Origin: Pokkaliibacter plantistimulans
Lineage (GTDB): Bacteria > Pseudomonadota > Gammaproteobacteria > Pseudomonadales > Balneatricaceae
DNA: 64,000 bases
NCBI RefSeq assembly: GCF_046844695.1
Contig: NZ_CP177354.1
Span: 620,001-684,000 of the forward strand
Direction of reading: 5' to 3'
In this document: piece after piece, positions 51,956-61,572 of the stretch
Layout: each line of letters opens with the position of its first letter
How positions within the stretch are numbered: position 1 is the first letter of the stretch
Position numbers and translations under genes: made by a program
Notes under the pieces: model-generated
What the model was told of the DNA's origin: nothing
Seen by the model: only the letters and a program-made list of their open reading frames with translations
The model's database searches: none

Positions 51956-52990
51956 ATGAGTGCAGTGCAGTTTACCCATGTGTCCCGCCACTACGGTGCG
52001 GTCAAGGCCGTGGATGACGTCTCCATCACTATCGCCGAAGGCGAATTCTTTTCCATGCTCGGGCCTTCCGGCTCCGGCAAGACCACCTGCCTGCGGCTGA
52101 TTGCCGGTTTTGAGCAGCCCAGCAGCGGCAGTATCCGCATCCATGGCAGCGAAGCCACCGGTTTACCGCCCTACCAGCGTGACGTGAATACGGTGTTTCA
52201 GGACTATGCGCTGTTCCCGCACATGCAGGTGCTGGATAACGTTGCCTACGGCCTCAAGGTCAAGGGCGTGGGCAAGACCGAGCGCTATCAGCGTGCCGAA
52301 GAGGCACTGGCGATGGTGGCGCTCGATGGCTTTGGTCAGCGCAAACCGGCCCAGCTGTCCGGCGGTCAGCGTCAGCGTGTGGCACTGGCCCGGGCGCTGG
52401 TCAACCGGCCGCGGGTGCTGTTACTGGATGAACCGCTGGGCGCACTTGATCTCAAGCTGCGTGAGCAGATGCAGAGCGAGCTGAAGAAGCTGCAGCGCCA
52501 GCTGGGTATCACTTTTATCTTCGTTACCCATGATCAGAGCGAAGCGCTGTCCATGTCGGACCGGGTCGCGGTGTTCAATCGTGGCCGCATCGAGCAGGTG
52601 GATACGCCGCGCAATCTGTATATGCAGCCGGCTACCCCGTTTGTTGCCGAGTTTGTCGGCACGTCCAACGTGCTGCGCGGTGAAATGGCACTGGCACTGA
52701 CGGGCCAGCAGCGGCCCTTCTCCATCCGCCCTGAACATATCCGGCTGGCTGATCAGCAACTGCCACTGGCAGCGGATGAGGTGCAGGTACGCGGGGTGCT
52801 GCAGGACGTGCAGTATCAGGGGGCTGCTACCCGTTTTGAGCTGCGGCTCGACAATGGCGACAGCCTGACGGTCAGCTGCGCCAATGCCTTTGCCGCGGAA
52901 CAGGACAGCCTGCCACAACCCGGTCAGCCCCTGCTGGCGCGCTGGTCACGGCAGGCCATGGTGAGCCTGCATGAACCGCTGGCGGGATGA
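51956..52990 (+). CDS. ydcT: putrescine-type ABC transporter ATPase YdcT
   Basis: The 344-residue ATPase of the ydcSTUV transporter. It has Walker A MLGPSGSGKTTCLRLIAGFE, Q-loop TVFQDYALFPHMQVLDN, signature LSGGQRQRVALARAL, Walker B VLLLDEPLGALDLKLR and H-loop FVTHDQSEALSMSDRVAVF, followed by a C-terminal TOBE regulatory region (about 270-340). It lies 154 bases after ydcS and four bases before ydcU. The gap after ydcS contains no strong terminator. Confidence 0.94.
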   Translation: MSAVQFTHVSRHYGAVKAVDDVSITIAEGEFFSMLGPSGSGKTTCLRLIAGFEQPSSGSIRIHGSEATGLPPYQRDVNTVFQDYALFPHMQVLDNVAYGLKVKGVGKTERYQRAEEALAMVALDGFGQRKPAQLSGGQRQRVALARALVNRPRVLLLDEPLGALDLKLREQMQSELKKLQRQLGITFIFVTHDQSEALSMSDRVAVFNRGRIEQVDTPRNLYMQPATPFVAEFVGTSNVLRGEMALALTGQQRPFSIRPEHIRLADQQLPLAADEVQVRGVLQDVQYQGAATRFELRLDNGDSLTVSCANAFAAEQDSLPQPGQPLLARWSRQAMVSLHEPLAG

Positions 52991-52994
52991 TCCC

Positions 52995-53931
52995 ATGGAC
53001 AGGACTCTGAGCATGACGCCACCGTCTGCACCGACGCCCATGCGGCGTATCGCCTCGATGCTGTACCGGCGGCCCAACTTCTATCTGCTGCTGTTGCTGA
53101 CCCCGCCGCTGTTGTGGTTCGGCATTATCTACATCGGCTCGCTGCTGAGCCTGCTATGGCAGGGCTTCTATACCTTTGACGACTTCACCATGACGGTCAG
53201 CACCGACCTGACCTTGCAGAATTTCGTCAACCTGTTCCAGCCGGCCAACTACGACATCATTCTGCGCACGCTGGGCATGGCCATCGCCGTCACGCTGTTC
53301 AGCGCCCTGCTGGCCTTTCCCGTTGCCTACTACATGGCCCGCTGCTGCAGCGAGCGGATGAAGGCGGTGTTCTATATCGGGGTGATGCTGCCGATGTGGG
53401 CCAGTTATATCGTCAAGGTCTATGCCTGGACGCTGCTGCTGTCGAAGGACGGCGTGCTGTACTGGTTCGCCAGTCTGCTGCATCTGGATGGCGTGGTGGA
53501 TGCGCTGTTGCAGCTGCCGGGCATCGGCGGCAAGACGCTGTCGACCTCGAACCTTGGCCGCTTTCTGGTGTTCACCTATATCTGGCTGCCGTTCATGATT
53601 CTGCCCATTCAGGCTGTGCTGGAGCGGCTGCCGCCTTCGGTGCTGCAGGCCTCCGCCGATCTCGGTGCTACACCGCGTCAGACCCTGCTGCATGTGATCC
53701 TGCCGCTGGCGGTGCCGGGAGTGGCAGCGGGTTCCATCTTCACCTTTTCGCTGACCCTGGGGGACTACATCGTGCCGCAGCTGGTCGGCCCGCCCGGCTA
53801 CTTCCTCGGCTCCATGGTCTATGCCCAGCAGGGAGCGATCGGCAATATGCCGATGGCGGCGGCCTTTACGCTGGTGCCTATCGTACTGATCGCGGTCTAC
53901 CTCAGCATTGTCAAACGTATGGGGGCTTTCG

Positions 53932-53942
<11 letters not shown>
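52995..53942 (+). CDS. ydcU: putrescine-type ABC transporter permease YdcU
   Basis: A 315-residue inner-membrane permease of the PotB type with six hydrophobic segments. It shows the long first periplasmic region typical of PotB/YdcU and the EAA loop QASADLGATPRQTLLHVILP, which docks on YdcT. I start at the ATG at 52995 because it lies beyond the ydcT stop; a start at 52971 would overlap ydcT by 20 bases. It overlaps ydcV by 11 bases. Confidence 0.92.
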
Positions 53943-54759
<817 letters not shown>

Positions 54760-54850
54760 CCGCACGCCACTGCCTTCATTGTTGCGCTTTACCGGCCTGT
54801 CCACCGGCGGGCCGTCTGTCCGGTTATCAACACCCAAGGGGATGTCGACC

Positions 54851-56275
54851 ATGTATACCCAACTGCTGATCAATGGCCGCCTGGTGCAGGGCGGTGGCGA
54901 ACCCTTTACGATCTTCAACCCGGCGCGCGGCACGGTGCTGGCCAGCCTGCCGGAAGCCAGTGCGGAGCAGGTCAATGAGGCCGTGCTGGCGGCCGATGCG
55001 GCCTTCGACAGCTGGTCACAGACGTCACCCAAGGATCGCTCCCTGCTGCTGCTGAAACTGGCCGATCTGATCGACAGTCATGCTGAAGAGCTGGCCAGAC
55101 TGGAGTCCGACAACTGCGGTAAGCCTTATCAGGCGGCACTGAATGATGAAATGCCCGCCATTGCCGACGTGTTCCGCTATTTTGCCGGTGCCTGCCGCTG
55201 CATGAACGGCGCGGCTGCGGGTGAATACCTGCCCGGTTTCACCTCGATGATCCGCCGTGATCCCATTGGCGTCGTTGCCTCCATCGCGCCCTGGAATTAC
55301 CCGCTGATGATGGCGGCGTGGAAGCTGGCGCCCGCGCTGGCGGCGGGCAACACCGTAGTGCTCAAACCCTCCGAACAGACACCGCTGACCACCCTGCGAC
55401 TGGCGGCCATTCTGGCTGAGGTGTTCCCGGCTGGCGTGGTGAACATTGTCTTTGGCCGGGGCCAGCAGGTAGGTAATCCACTGATCAGCCACAGCAAGGT
55501 GCGGATGGTATCGCTGACCGGCTCCATTGCCACCGGCCAGCACATCGTGCAAAGCGGTGCGGTCACCATGAAGCGTACACACATGGAATTGGGCGGTAAG
55601 GCGCCGGTGCTGGTGTTCGATGATGCTGATCTGGCGGCGGTGGTCGAGGGGATTCGCACCTTCGGTTACTACAATGCCGGGCAGGACTGCACCGCAGCCT
55701 GTCGCATCTATGCGCAGAAAGGCATCTACGACAAGCTGGTGGCCGATCTGGGCAGTGCGGTATCCACCCTGAAAATGGGCCTGCAGGATGATCCGCACAC
55801 TGAGCTTGGGCCGCTGATTACGGCTGCACACCGCGAGCGGGTGGCCGGTTTTGTGGAGCGCGCGGCGGCACTGAGCCATATCGAAGTGGTCACCGGCGGC
55901 CAGCGTGGTGAGGGAGAGGGTTATTTCTTCCAGCCCACGGTACTGGCCGGTGCCCGTCAGGATGATGAGATTGTGCGTCGTGAAGTCTTCGGGCCGGTGG
56001 TGTCCGTCACTCTGTTCGATGACGAAGATCAGGGCCTGCGTATGGCCAACGATTCCGACTACGGTCTGGCATCGTCAGTATGGACCGCCGACAGTGGCCG
56101 TGCCGCCCGTTTAGCTGCCCGCCTGCAGTATGGCTGCACCTGGGTGAACACCCACTTTATGCTGACCAATGAAATGCCCCACGGTGGGATGAAAATGTCC
56201 GGTTATGGCAAGGATATGTCGATGTTCGGGCTGGAAGACTACACCGCCATCCGCCATGTGATGATCAAGCAGTAA
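54851..56275 (+). CDS. patD: 4-aminobutyraldehyde (gamma-aminobutyraldehyde) dehydrogenase
   Basis: A 474-residue aldehyde dehydrogenase matching E. coli PatD/YdcW across its length. It oxidises 4-aminobutyraldehyde, made by putrescine transamination, to GABA. Visible motifs: SIAPWNYPLMMAAWKLAPAL, HMELGGKAPVLVFDDADL (general base Glu), FGYYNAGQDCTAACRIYAQK (nucleophile Cys) and the C-terminal GYGKDMSMFGLEDYTAIRHV. It is last in ydcSTUV-patD, the same order as in E. coli. The transaminase (PatA) is not nearby. A second, similar dehydrogenase lies at 47777-49219. Confidence 0.95.
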   Translation: MYTQLLINGRLVQGGGEPFTIFNPARGTVLASLPEASAEQVNEAVLAADAAFDSWSQTSPKDRSLLLLKLADLIDSHAEELARLESDNCGKPYQAALNDEMPAIADVFRYFAGACRCMNGAAAGEYLPGFTSMIRRDPIGVVASIAPWNYPLMMAAWKLAPALAAGNTVVLKPSEQTPLTTLRLAAILAEVFPAGVVNIVFGRGQQVGNPLISHSKVRMVSLTGSIATGQHIVQSGAVTMKRTHMELGGKAPVLVFDDADLAAVVEGIRTFGYYNAGQDCTAACRIYAQKGIYDKLVADLGSAVSTLKMGLQDDPHTELGPLITAAHRERVAGFVERAAALSHIEVVTGGQRGEGEGYFFQPTVLAGARQDDEIVRREVFGPVVSVTLFDDEDQGLRMANDSDYGLASSVWTADSGRAARLAARLQYGCTWVNTHFMLTNEMPHGGMKMSGYGKDMSMFGLEDYTAIRHVMIKQ

Positions 56276-56294
56276 ACCCTGATCAGGTTACCCC

Positions 56295-56335
56295 GCTGCC
56301 GGTATCGCTGTTATTGAGGATGCCGGTGGCTTTTT
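56295..56335 (+). terminator. terminator after patD
   Basis: GCTGCCGGTATC (56295-56306) pairs with GATGCCGGTGGC (56319-56330) through nine normal and three G-U pairs, followed by TTTTTATT. It ends the ydcSTUV-patD transcript. Confidence 0.75.
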
Positions 56336-56436
56336 ATTCATACCGTCATGGCTGTCATCCATAACGCAGCAGCAAAAGCCCTCTTTAAAAAAACAGCTTT
56401 GAAAACCCTGTCTCTAAAAAAACCAGTCTCTAAAAG

Positions 56437-56463
56437 CAGAGGGCAACCCATGGGCTGCCCTCT
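56437..56463 (-). terminator. terminator of the nucleoside hydrolase gene
   Basis: AGAGGGCA and TGCCCTCT (arms 56438-56445 and 56456-56463) enclose a further CCCATGGG. On the minus strand the stem is followed by GCTTTTAGAG. It lies 45 bases after the minus-strand gene. The neighbouring 56384-56436 holds three imperfect copies of TCTCTAAAAA-like sequence. Confidence 0.65.
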
Positions 56464-56507
56464 GTGTTTACCGTCGCGGCCAATGCCATACAGCTAATGC
56501 CATCCGG

Positions 56508-57452
56508 TTACTGGCACAGTGTCTCTTCAAACAGCTGCAGCAGGCGCTCGCTGTCCACTTCCATGCAGATATCGGTCATGGGCACGTTATCCCAGCCGGG
56601 CAGCGGAGAAGTCTTGCCTTCCGGGCAGATGATGGTCTGGCCCATCGCCAGCCCGTCGGTCGCCACCCGCACAGCGCCGCGTGCGACACCGAAAATGTCC
56701 GGTTGCAGGGCGTAGGCCACGCAGGAAGCGTCGTGGAAGTAGCAGCCTTCCACATCGTGAATACCGCTGTAGAAGTTGATGTAGAACTGGGCGATGTCAT
56801 AAAGGAAGGTGCCTTCCTTCGGATTGACGTTGCGTACCCGCTCCAGCAGGGAGTTCTGCAGCAATACCTGATGGGTGACATCGAGGCCGATCATCACCAC
56901 CTGCCAGGGCGCGGTAAACACCATATCGGCAGCGTGAGGGTCATTGATGATATTGGCTTCAGCCACGGGGGAGACGTTGCCACGCTCTTTCCAGGTGCCG
57001 CCCATCAGAATCACTTCATCCACCAGATGGGCAATTTCAGGGTCGCGCTCCAGTGCCGCCGCCAGGTTACCCAGCGGACCCAGTGCAATCAGGGTGACTT
57101 CACCGGGATGGGCACGAACCTGATCAATGATGAACTGCGCCGCATCGCGCGGGTCGGCCTGAGTGACAGGAGCAGCCCAGCCGATATTGCCGAAACCATC
57201 CTTGCCGTGCACAAAGTCGGGAAACTCGCCGGGCTCGCGTACGCGGGGTACGGCAACGCCTTTGGCGACCGGTACCGTCTTGCCCGCCAGTTCAACCAGT
57301 GCCAGCGCATTGATGGTGGACTGTTCGACCGAAACGTTACCGTAGGTGGTGGTCAGACCCAGAACTTCCAGTTCCTGAGCATGAAAGGCGAACAGGATCG
57401 CCATAGCATCGTCGATGCCAGGATCCGTATCGATAATGATTTTGCGTGCCAT
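56508..57452 (-). CDS. inosine-uridine preferring nucleoside hydrolase
   Basis: A 314-residue nucleoside hydrolase that splits ribonucleosides into ribose and base. The calcium-binding DTDPGIDDA motif is at residues 6-14 (ARKIIIDTDPGIDDAMAILF), with TTYGNVS, EVILMGGTWKERGNVSP, NIINDPHAADMVF and the C-terminal FHDASCVAYALQPD (His/Asp active-site region). It belongs to the IUNH family; RihA, RihB and RihC types are not separable here. I start at 57452, after GAGGTCACC; the longer frame to 57503 is not conserved. It stands alone between two operons. Confidence 0.92.
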   Translation of the reverse strand: MARKIIIDTDPGIDDAMAILFAFHAQELEVLGLTTTYGNVSVEQSTINALALVELAGKTVPVAKGVAVPRVREPGEFPDFVHGKDGFGNIGWAAPVTQADPRDAAQFIIDQVRAHPGEVTLIALGPLGNLAAALERDPEIAHLVDEVILMGGTWKERGNVSPVAEANIINDPHAADMVFTAPWQVVMIGLDVTHQVLLQNSLLERVRNVNPKEGTFLYDIAQFYINFYSGIHDVEGCYFHDASCVAYALQPDIFGVARGAVRVATDGLAMGQTIICPEGKTSPLPGWDNVPMTDICMEVDSERLLQLFEETLCQ

Positions 57453-58029
57453 GGTGACCTCTGAACGTGGCTGTCGGTGGTAAAAACTAACCGACTGTAT
57501 CAAATAAAGTGCCCTATCTTCGGCGATCTGGCGCCGACTTGCCAGTAGTATTACGACTGCGGCAGTAGTGCTGTAAGAGTTTGGTAGTAATACGAAAAAT
57601 TACATAGGAATAAAAATTTCACATATGTATTGAAGTGGAATATTTATAGTCAAAAAGCTTGTAGCACTTTGTATCAGATTAGATAGCATGGTGATTTTTT
57701 CACCATTTTACTGGCTGTATTTTGCATCTGTGCTACTCTTTCGCGGCCTAACTCTCCCCATCGGTGGTCTTGTGCTGGCTTAGCCAGAATCAGGTTCACC
57801 TGACGGCGCATGCCATAATCAGAATATTTTGTGTCGCCGTTGTAGTTATATTACGAACATATTTTAGCTTGCGAGCTGTTCTGCTTGTGAGTGCAGTGGA
57901 CTGGCTAAGGCCGGAAACTGGGTCTATATAGGATAGTTCTGCACAGATTGCGCTGCAGTTCTGCACAGATAGTTCTGGTTGTTTGTATAACGTGTGTCTG
58001 CCTGAATCGTTGATTTGCCTGGAGTGGCC
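57453..58029. other. control region upstream of the nuo operon
   Basis: These 577 bases between the divergent nucleoside hydrolase and nuoA are distinctly AT-rich from about 57590 to 57740 and contain no gene. Near the left are GTAGTATTAC (57545) and GTAGTAATAC (57584), two similar boxes. Near the right are two perfect direct repeats, AGTTCTGCACAGAT, listed separately. The nuo promoter should lie here but I cannot fix its hexamers. Confidence 0.55.
57935..57970. promoter_or_regulatory. two 14-bp direct repeats upstream of nuoA
   Basis: AGTTCTGCACAGAT occurs at 57935-57948 and again at 57957-57970, 22 bases apart (two helical turns), with a third partial copy AGTTCTGG at 57971. They sit 60-95 bases before nuoA. 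Probably tandem sites for an unidentified regulator. Confidence 0.55.
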
Positions 58030-58395
58030 ATGAGTGATTTTACCCCCGGTCTGATTATTGGACTCTTTGCCGTTCTCACCACTCTCATCGTCATTGCCAT
58101 GCTGGCGCTCAACCGCTTCCTCGGTAATTTCTATCGTCGTCATGATCAGGAGCAGCCTTTCGAGAGCGGCCTGCTTCCTTCCGGTAATACTCAGCACCAT
58201 TTCGCCATCAGCTATTATCTGATCGCCGCCGCCTTCCTGATTTTTGAACTGGAAGCCGCCATTTTGTGGGCCTGGGCCGTGAGCTACTGGTCCCTCGGAG
58301 CCCCCGGAGTCATCGCAGCTGTCACCTTCATGACCATCCTGCTGCTGGGCCTCGTCTACATGATTCGTAAAGGTTCATTCAATTTTAGGACGTAA
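58030..58395 (+). CDS. nuoA: NADH-quinone oxidoreductase subunit A
   Basis: A 121-residue membrane subunit of complex I with three hydrophobic helices. It carries the conserved loop QPFESGLLPSG (the conformationally active loop near the quinone site) and acidic residues in the second helix (FLIFELEAAILWAW). Most gammaproteobacterial NuoA reads IFDVEALFLFAWS there, so this copy is divergent, in line with the unusual NuoCD downstream. The ATG at 58030 follows GGAG. Unusually, nuoB begins only 850 bases later. Confidence 0.9.
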   Translation: MSDFTPGLIIGLFAVLTTLIVIAMLALNRFLGNFYRRHDQEQPFESGLLPSGNTQHHFAISYYLIAAAFLIFELEAAILWAWAVSYWSLGAPGVIAAVTFMTILLLGLVYMIRKGSFNFRT

Positions 58396-59245
58396 TGTCA
58401 CCTGCATTCTGTCCAACTGAAGGAACCTCGGTAAACCGCCCTGATGTGGTGAAATTACAAACTGCACAGGTCGGCGGGTAAGGTGTGAAACACCGCCCGG
58501 ATAATAACAGGGAAGCAACGTGAGTCTGGTGAGGCAGTCTTACGTCATGTATTCCCGTAGACGGCGTTGTGTCTGTCTCTGGTACTGTGATTTGCCGTGA
58601 TGAGCTGTGCTGCTGGTCGGGTGTGAGGTGTTCTTGCCCTGAACTGCGCTGAATAGCCTGTCCATTTCCTGCTATGCGCCCGGACGTTTTATCGGTCTGC
58701 TGCGCGTCGGTCATAGGGTGTTGAAAAGATCTTCGGAATGCTGATTTACGACCAGTAAACTGCGCTTCCCGGCTCTTTTCGCCCTGACTGGCTCTGGCTC
58801 GCGAGACCGTGAATGCGTTCTCAGGCAGGAAGTACAGCAGGGTTTCTGCGTCCATGCTGCTTTCACCCCGGTCTATTGCCGTGCGCGAACAGAAGGCGCC
58901 GTTGTTATCCCCGCGATCAAGCACCTTACCCCGGCATCCGCCAGGGGGAATCCTGTTGTCTTACTTCCCGCTGTTGGCTGCTGCCTGCCGAGGTTCCTGA
59001 AGGGGCGATCTGTTCAGGTAATACGCCTGCCATGGGGGAAACTCCGCCTCGGCAGTCGTGTTGGCTGATCAGCTCATGGCAGAACAGGGGCCCAGTCCAT
59101 CCAGTTTCAGCGTTTGGTCACTTTTGCAGGTGTGCCCGGATACCACCGGGGGTCGTCTACCCGCAACGGGTGAAGTCTATCCGCCGATCTGGCTGCCACT
59201 GATCCCCGGGCAGTGCCTGCCGTCCTGAGCAGGAGGTCTATGCCT
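58396..59245. other. 850-bp non-coding gap inside the nuo operon
   Basis: Complex I operons normally have nuoB directly after nuoA. Here 850 bases intervene. I see no frame with a recognisable product; the frames at 58809-59202 (plus) and 58385-58924 (minus) lack plausible starts or conserved features. The region includes a repeat copy at 58716-58805, a hairpin around GGTGTGAAACACC (58478-58490) and a CTGCC...GGCAG stem-loop (about 59028-59056). It may hold an insertion, a remnant gene or a structured RNA. Confidence 0.6.
58716..58805. repeat. diverged copy of the palindromic repeat family
   Basis: It starts GGGTGTTGAAAAG, like the end of the 40101 element (TTGTTGAAAA), then ATGCTGATTTAC and CAGTAAACTGCGCTTC, against ATGCTCATTTAG and CACTAAACTCCGCTTT in that element. 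Its right part matches the 33743 fragment (CTTTTCG and GCTCG-GAGA). No terminal repeat is evident at the right end. Confidence 0.5.
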
Positions 59246-59809
59246 ATGAGCAGCACTATCCCCGTTCAACAACTGGATCCCACCACGGGAGCCCCAGGTC
59301 AAGGTGGCAAGGACGGCATGTTCTCCACCATCGTCGGCAAGCTCGACGAAATGGTCGCCTGGTGTCGTAACTATTCCCTCTGGCCCTACAACTTCGGCAC
59401 CTCCTGCTGTTTCGTGGAGATGATGACCGCCGCTACCCCGCGTTTTGACATGGCGCGTCTGGGCTGCGAGGTGTTGCGTGGTTCGCCGCGTCAGAGTGAC
59501 GTGCTGATCACCGCTGGCACCTGCTTCACCAAGATGGCGCCGCTGATGCGTCATATCTACGATCAGATGCTGGAGCCCCGCTGGGTGATCTCCATGGGTT
59601 CCTGCTCCAACTCCGGCGGTATGTACGACATCTACTCCGTGGTGCAGGGCGTGGACCGCATCATCCCTGTCGATATTTACATTCCCGGTTGCCCACCCCG
59701 TCCCGATGCCCTGCTGGAAGGCCTGACACTGCTGCAGAAGCAGGTCAAGGAAAACCCCATTCCCGTGCTGGCCAAGCGTCGCAAACCTCTGGGCATCGAG
59801 ATCAAGTAA
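59246..59809 (+). CDS. nuoB: NADH-quinone oxidoreductase subunit B
   Basis: The 187-residue peripheral subunit that carries the terminal cluster N2 next to the quinone site. Cluster ligands are visible in NFGTSCCFVEMM (Cys pair), AGTCFTKMAP region, MGSCSNSGGMY and YIPGCPPRPDALLEG. I place the start at 59246, nine bases after AGGAGG; the ATG at 59240 is too close to that site. nuoCD begins immediately after its stop codon with no spacer. Confidence 0.95.
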   Translation: MSSTIPVQQLDPTTGAPGQGGKDGMFSTIVGKLDEMVAWCRNYSLWPYNFGTSCCFVEMMTAATPRFDMARLGCEVLRGSPRQSDVLITAGTCFTKMAPLMRHIYDQMLEPRWVISMGSCSNSGGMYDIYSVVQGVDRIIPVDIYIPGCPPRPDALLEGLTLLQKQVKENPIPVLAKRRKPLGIEIK

Positions 59810-61510
59810 ATGACAGAAGCACTGTTGCAGACTCTGGCTCAGCGCTTCGGCGCCGAGCCCTATTCCGCCGTCAGCTATGTCGGTGCGCCCAGTATTGTGG
59901 TGCCGCTCAACCAACTGCATGACGCCCTCCGTTTCCTGCGCTACGAAGCCTCCACCCGCTATGAAATGCTGGTGGATCTGTCGGCCATTGATGAAGCCGG
60001 TCGTGGCGGTGGTTTCACCCTGTTCTACCACCTGCTGAATCTGGACAGTGCGGCCTTTCTGACCGTACGCTGCCCGTTGTTCAGCAGCCTGCTGGAAGTG
60101 CCGACCGCCAGTGATATCTGGCCTGCGGCTGACTGGTACGAGCGTGAGGTGTACGACATGTTTGGCCTGCGCTTCAGCGGCCATCCTGATCTGCGCCGCA
60201 TTTTGCTGCCGGATTTCTGGCAGGGCCATCCGCTGCTGAAAAGCGAGGCCGGGCGTGCGACCGAGCGTCCTGACCCCTTCGGCTATGACCCGGAGAGCCT
60301 GAACAAGATCCTGCAGGGTTACATGAACCCCGAGCAGGGTGATGACGGTGAGATGGTGGTCAACATCGGCCCCAACCACCCCGGTACCGACGGTATCATC
60401 CGTCTGGTGCTGCGCCTGCGTGGCGAGCGTATCACCAGCCTGGAACAGGAAATCGGCTACCACCACCGCGGCGCGGAAAAGGTGGCCGAGTTCCACACCT
60501 TCCACAACTACATTCCCTACACCAACCGTATCGACTACCTCGGCGGCGTCGGTGGCGAGCTGCCCTACGTGCTGGCCTGCGAGCAGATGACCGGTATCGA
60601 GGTGCCACCCCGGGCTCAGGCCATGCGGGTAATGCTGGCGGAAATTTTCCGCCTGTCGTCGCATCTGGTGTGGATCAGCTCCCTTGGCCACAACCTGGGT
60701 GCTATGGGCCCGGCGTTCTATGCCTTTATGGAGCGGGAAAAGCTGTTTGACGTTATCGAGGAAGTCTGCGGTGGCCGTATGCACCCGGCGTTCTATCGTA
60801 TCGGTGGTGTGGCGCAGGATCTGCCGGAAGGCTGGAAGCGCAATGTACTGCGCAGCTGCGACGCGGTAGAAGAGCGTATCCCTGAGCTGGAAGCCCTGAC
60901 CACCAAGTCTTACATCTTCCAGACCCGTACCAAGGGTATCGCCGTGTACACCCCCGAGCAGGCCATCGACTGGGCGCTGACCGGCCCCAACCTGCGTGCC
61001 TGTGGTTTCGATTTCGACATTCGCAAGAAGCTGCCCTACAGCGGCTACGAGCAGTATGACTTTGACGTGCCGGTCGGCACTGACGGTGATGCCTTTACCC
61101 GCACCGTGCTGCGTATCGAAGAGATGCGCCAGAGCCTGCGCATCATTCGTCAGGTGGTGGCCACCATGCCCGACGGTCCGATCTTGTCTGACAACAAGCC
61201 CCGCTACAGCCTGGCGCGCAAAGAGCGTGCCCTGGAAGACATCGAGACCATGATCCACCACTTCATCGAAGTGGGTCGTGGCTTACCCTTCCCCCGCGGC
61301 GAGAGCTTCTTCCCGACAGAGACCTCCAAAGGCCTGACCTGCTACACCCTGGTCAGTGACGGCAGCGCCAACCCTTACCGCGTGCGCATCCGCACCCCCT
61401 CCTTCGCTCACTTCCAGTCGGTGAAGGCCGTCGGCGTGGGCGACGTGCTGGGTAACGTCATCTGTCTTATCGGTTCCATTGATTACGTTCTGGCTGATAT
61501 CGACCGTTGA
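59810..61510 (+). CDS. nuoC: NADH-quinone oxidoreductase fused subunit C/D
   Basis: A 566-residue NuoC-NuoD fusion, as in E. coli (about 596). The NuoC part (1-165) has EREVYDMFGLRFSGHPDLRR. The NuoD part (about 185-566) has GYHHRGAEKVAE, YTNRIDYLGG with the quinone-site Tyr, GGRMHPAFYRIGG and the C-terminal RIRTPSFAHFQ and GSIDYVLADIDR. Oddly, the usual GPNHPSAHG loop reads GPNHPGTDG: the second histidine, which touches the quinone head group, is aspartate. Also CVNE is replaced by VGGE. The DNA confirms both. It belongs to a divergent nuo lineage. Confidence 0.94.
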   Translation: MTEALLQTLAQRFGAEPYSAVSYVGAPSIVVPLNQLHDALRFLRYEASTRYEMLVDLSAIDEAGRGGGFTLFYHLLNLDSAAFLTVRCPLFSSLLEVPTASDIWPAADWYEREVYDMFGLRFSGHPDLRRILLPDFWQGHPLLKSEAGRATERPDPFGYDPESLNKILQGYMNPEQGDDGEMVVNIGPNHPGTDGIIRLVLRLRGERITSLEQEIGYHHRGAEKVAEFHTFHNYIPYTNRIDYLGGVGGELPYVLACEQMTGIEVPPRAQAMRVMLAEIFRLSSHLVWISSLGHNLGAMGPAFYAFMEREKLFDVIEEVCGGRMHPAFYRIGGVAQDLPEGWKRNVLRSCDAVEERIPELEALTTKSYIFQTRTKGIAVYTPEQAIDWALTGPNLRACGFDFDIRKKLPYSGYEQYDFDVPVGTDGDAFTRTVLRIEEMRQSLRIIRQVVATMPDGPILSDNKPRYSLARKERALEDIETMIHHFIEVGRGLPFPRGESFFPTETSKGLTCYTLVSDGSANPYRVRIRTPSFAHFQSVKAVGVGDVLGNVICLIGSIDYVLADIDR

Positions 61511-61572
61511 CGGTGGTGACGGCTGTCGCCTGCCGACAGCTGCGCCCCGTCCGGCGAGCCGGAGGAGCATTT

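Noticed and set aside
58813..59202. 129-codon frame in the nuoA-nuoB gap
   Set aside because: Lacks a ribosome site; the product is Cys/Pro/Arg-rich and matches nothing I know.
58396..59245. Group II intron in the nuoA-nuoB gap
   Set aside because: I saw neither a GTGYG-type 5' end nor a domain V-like hairpin, and no reverse transcriptase frame.
59177..61261. 694-codon minus-strand frame opposite nuoB and nuoCD
   Set aside because: Antisense of two conserved complex I genes; no motifs in its product.
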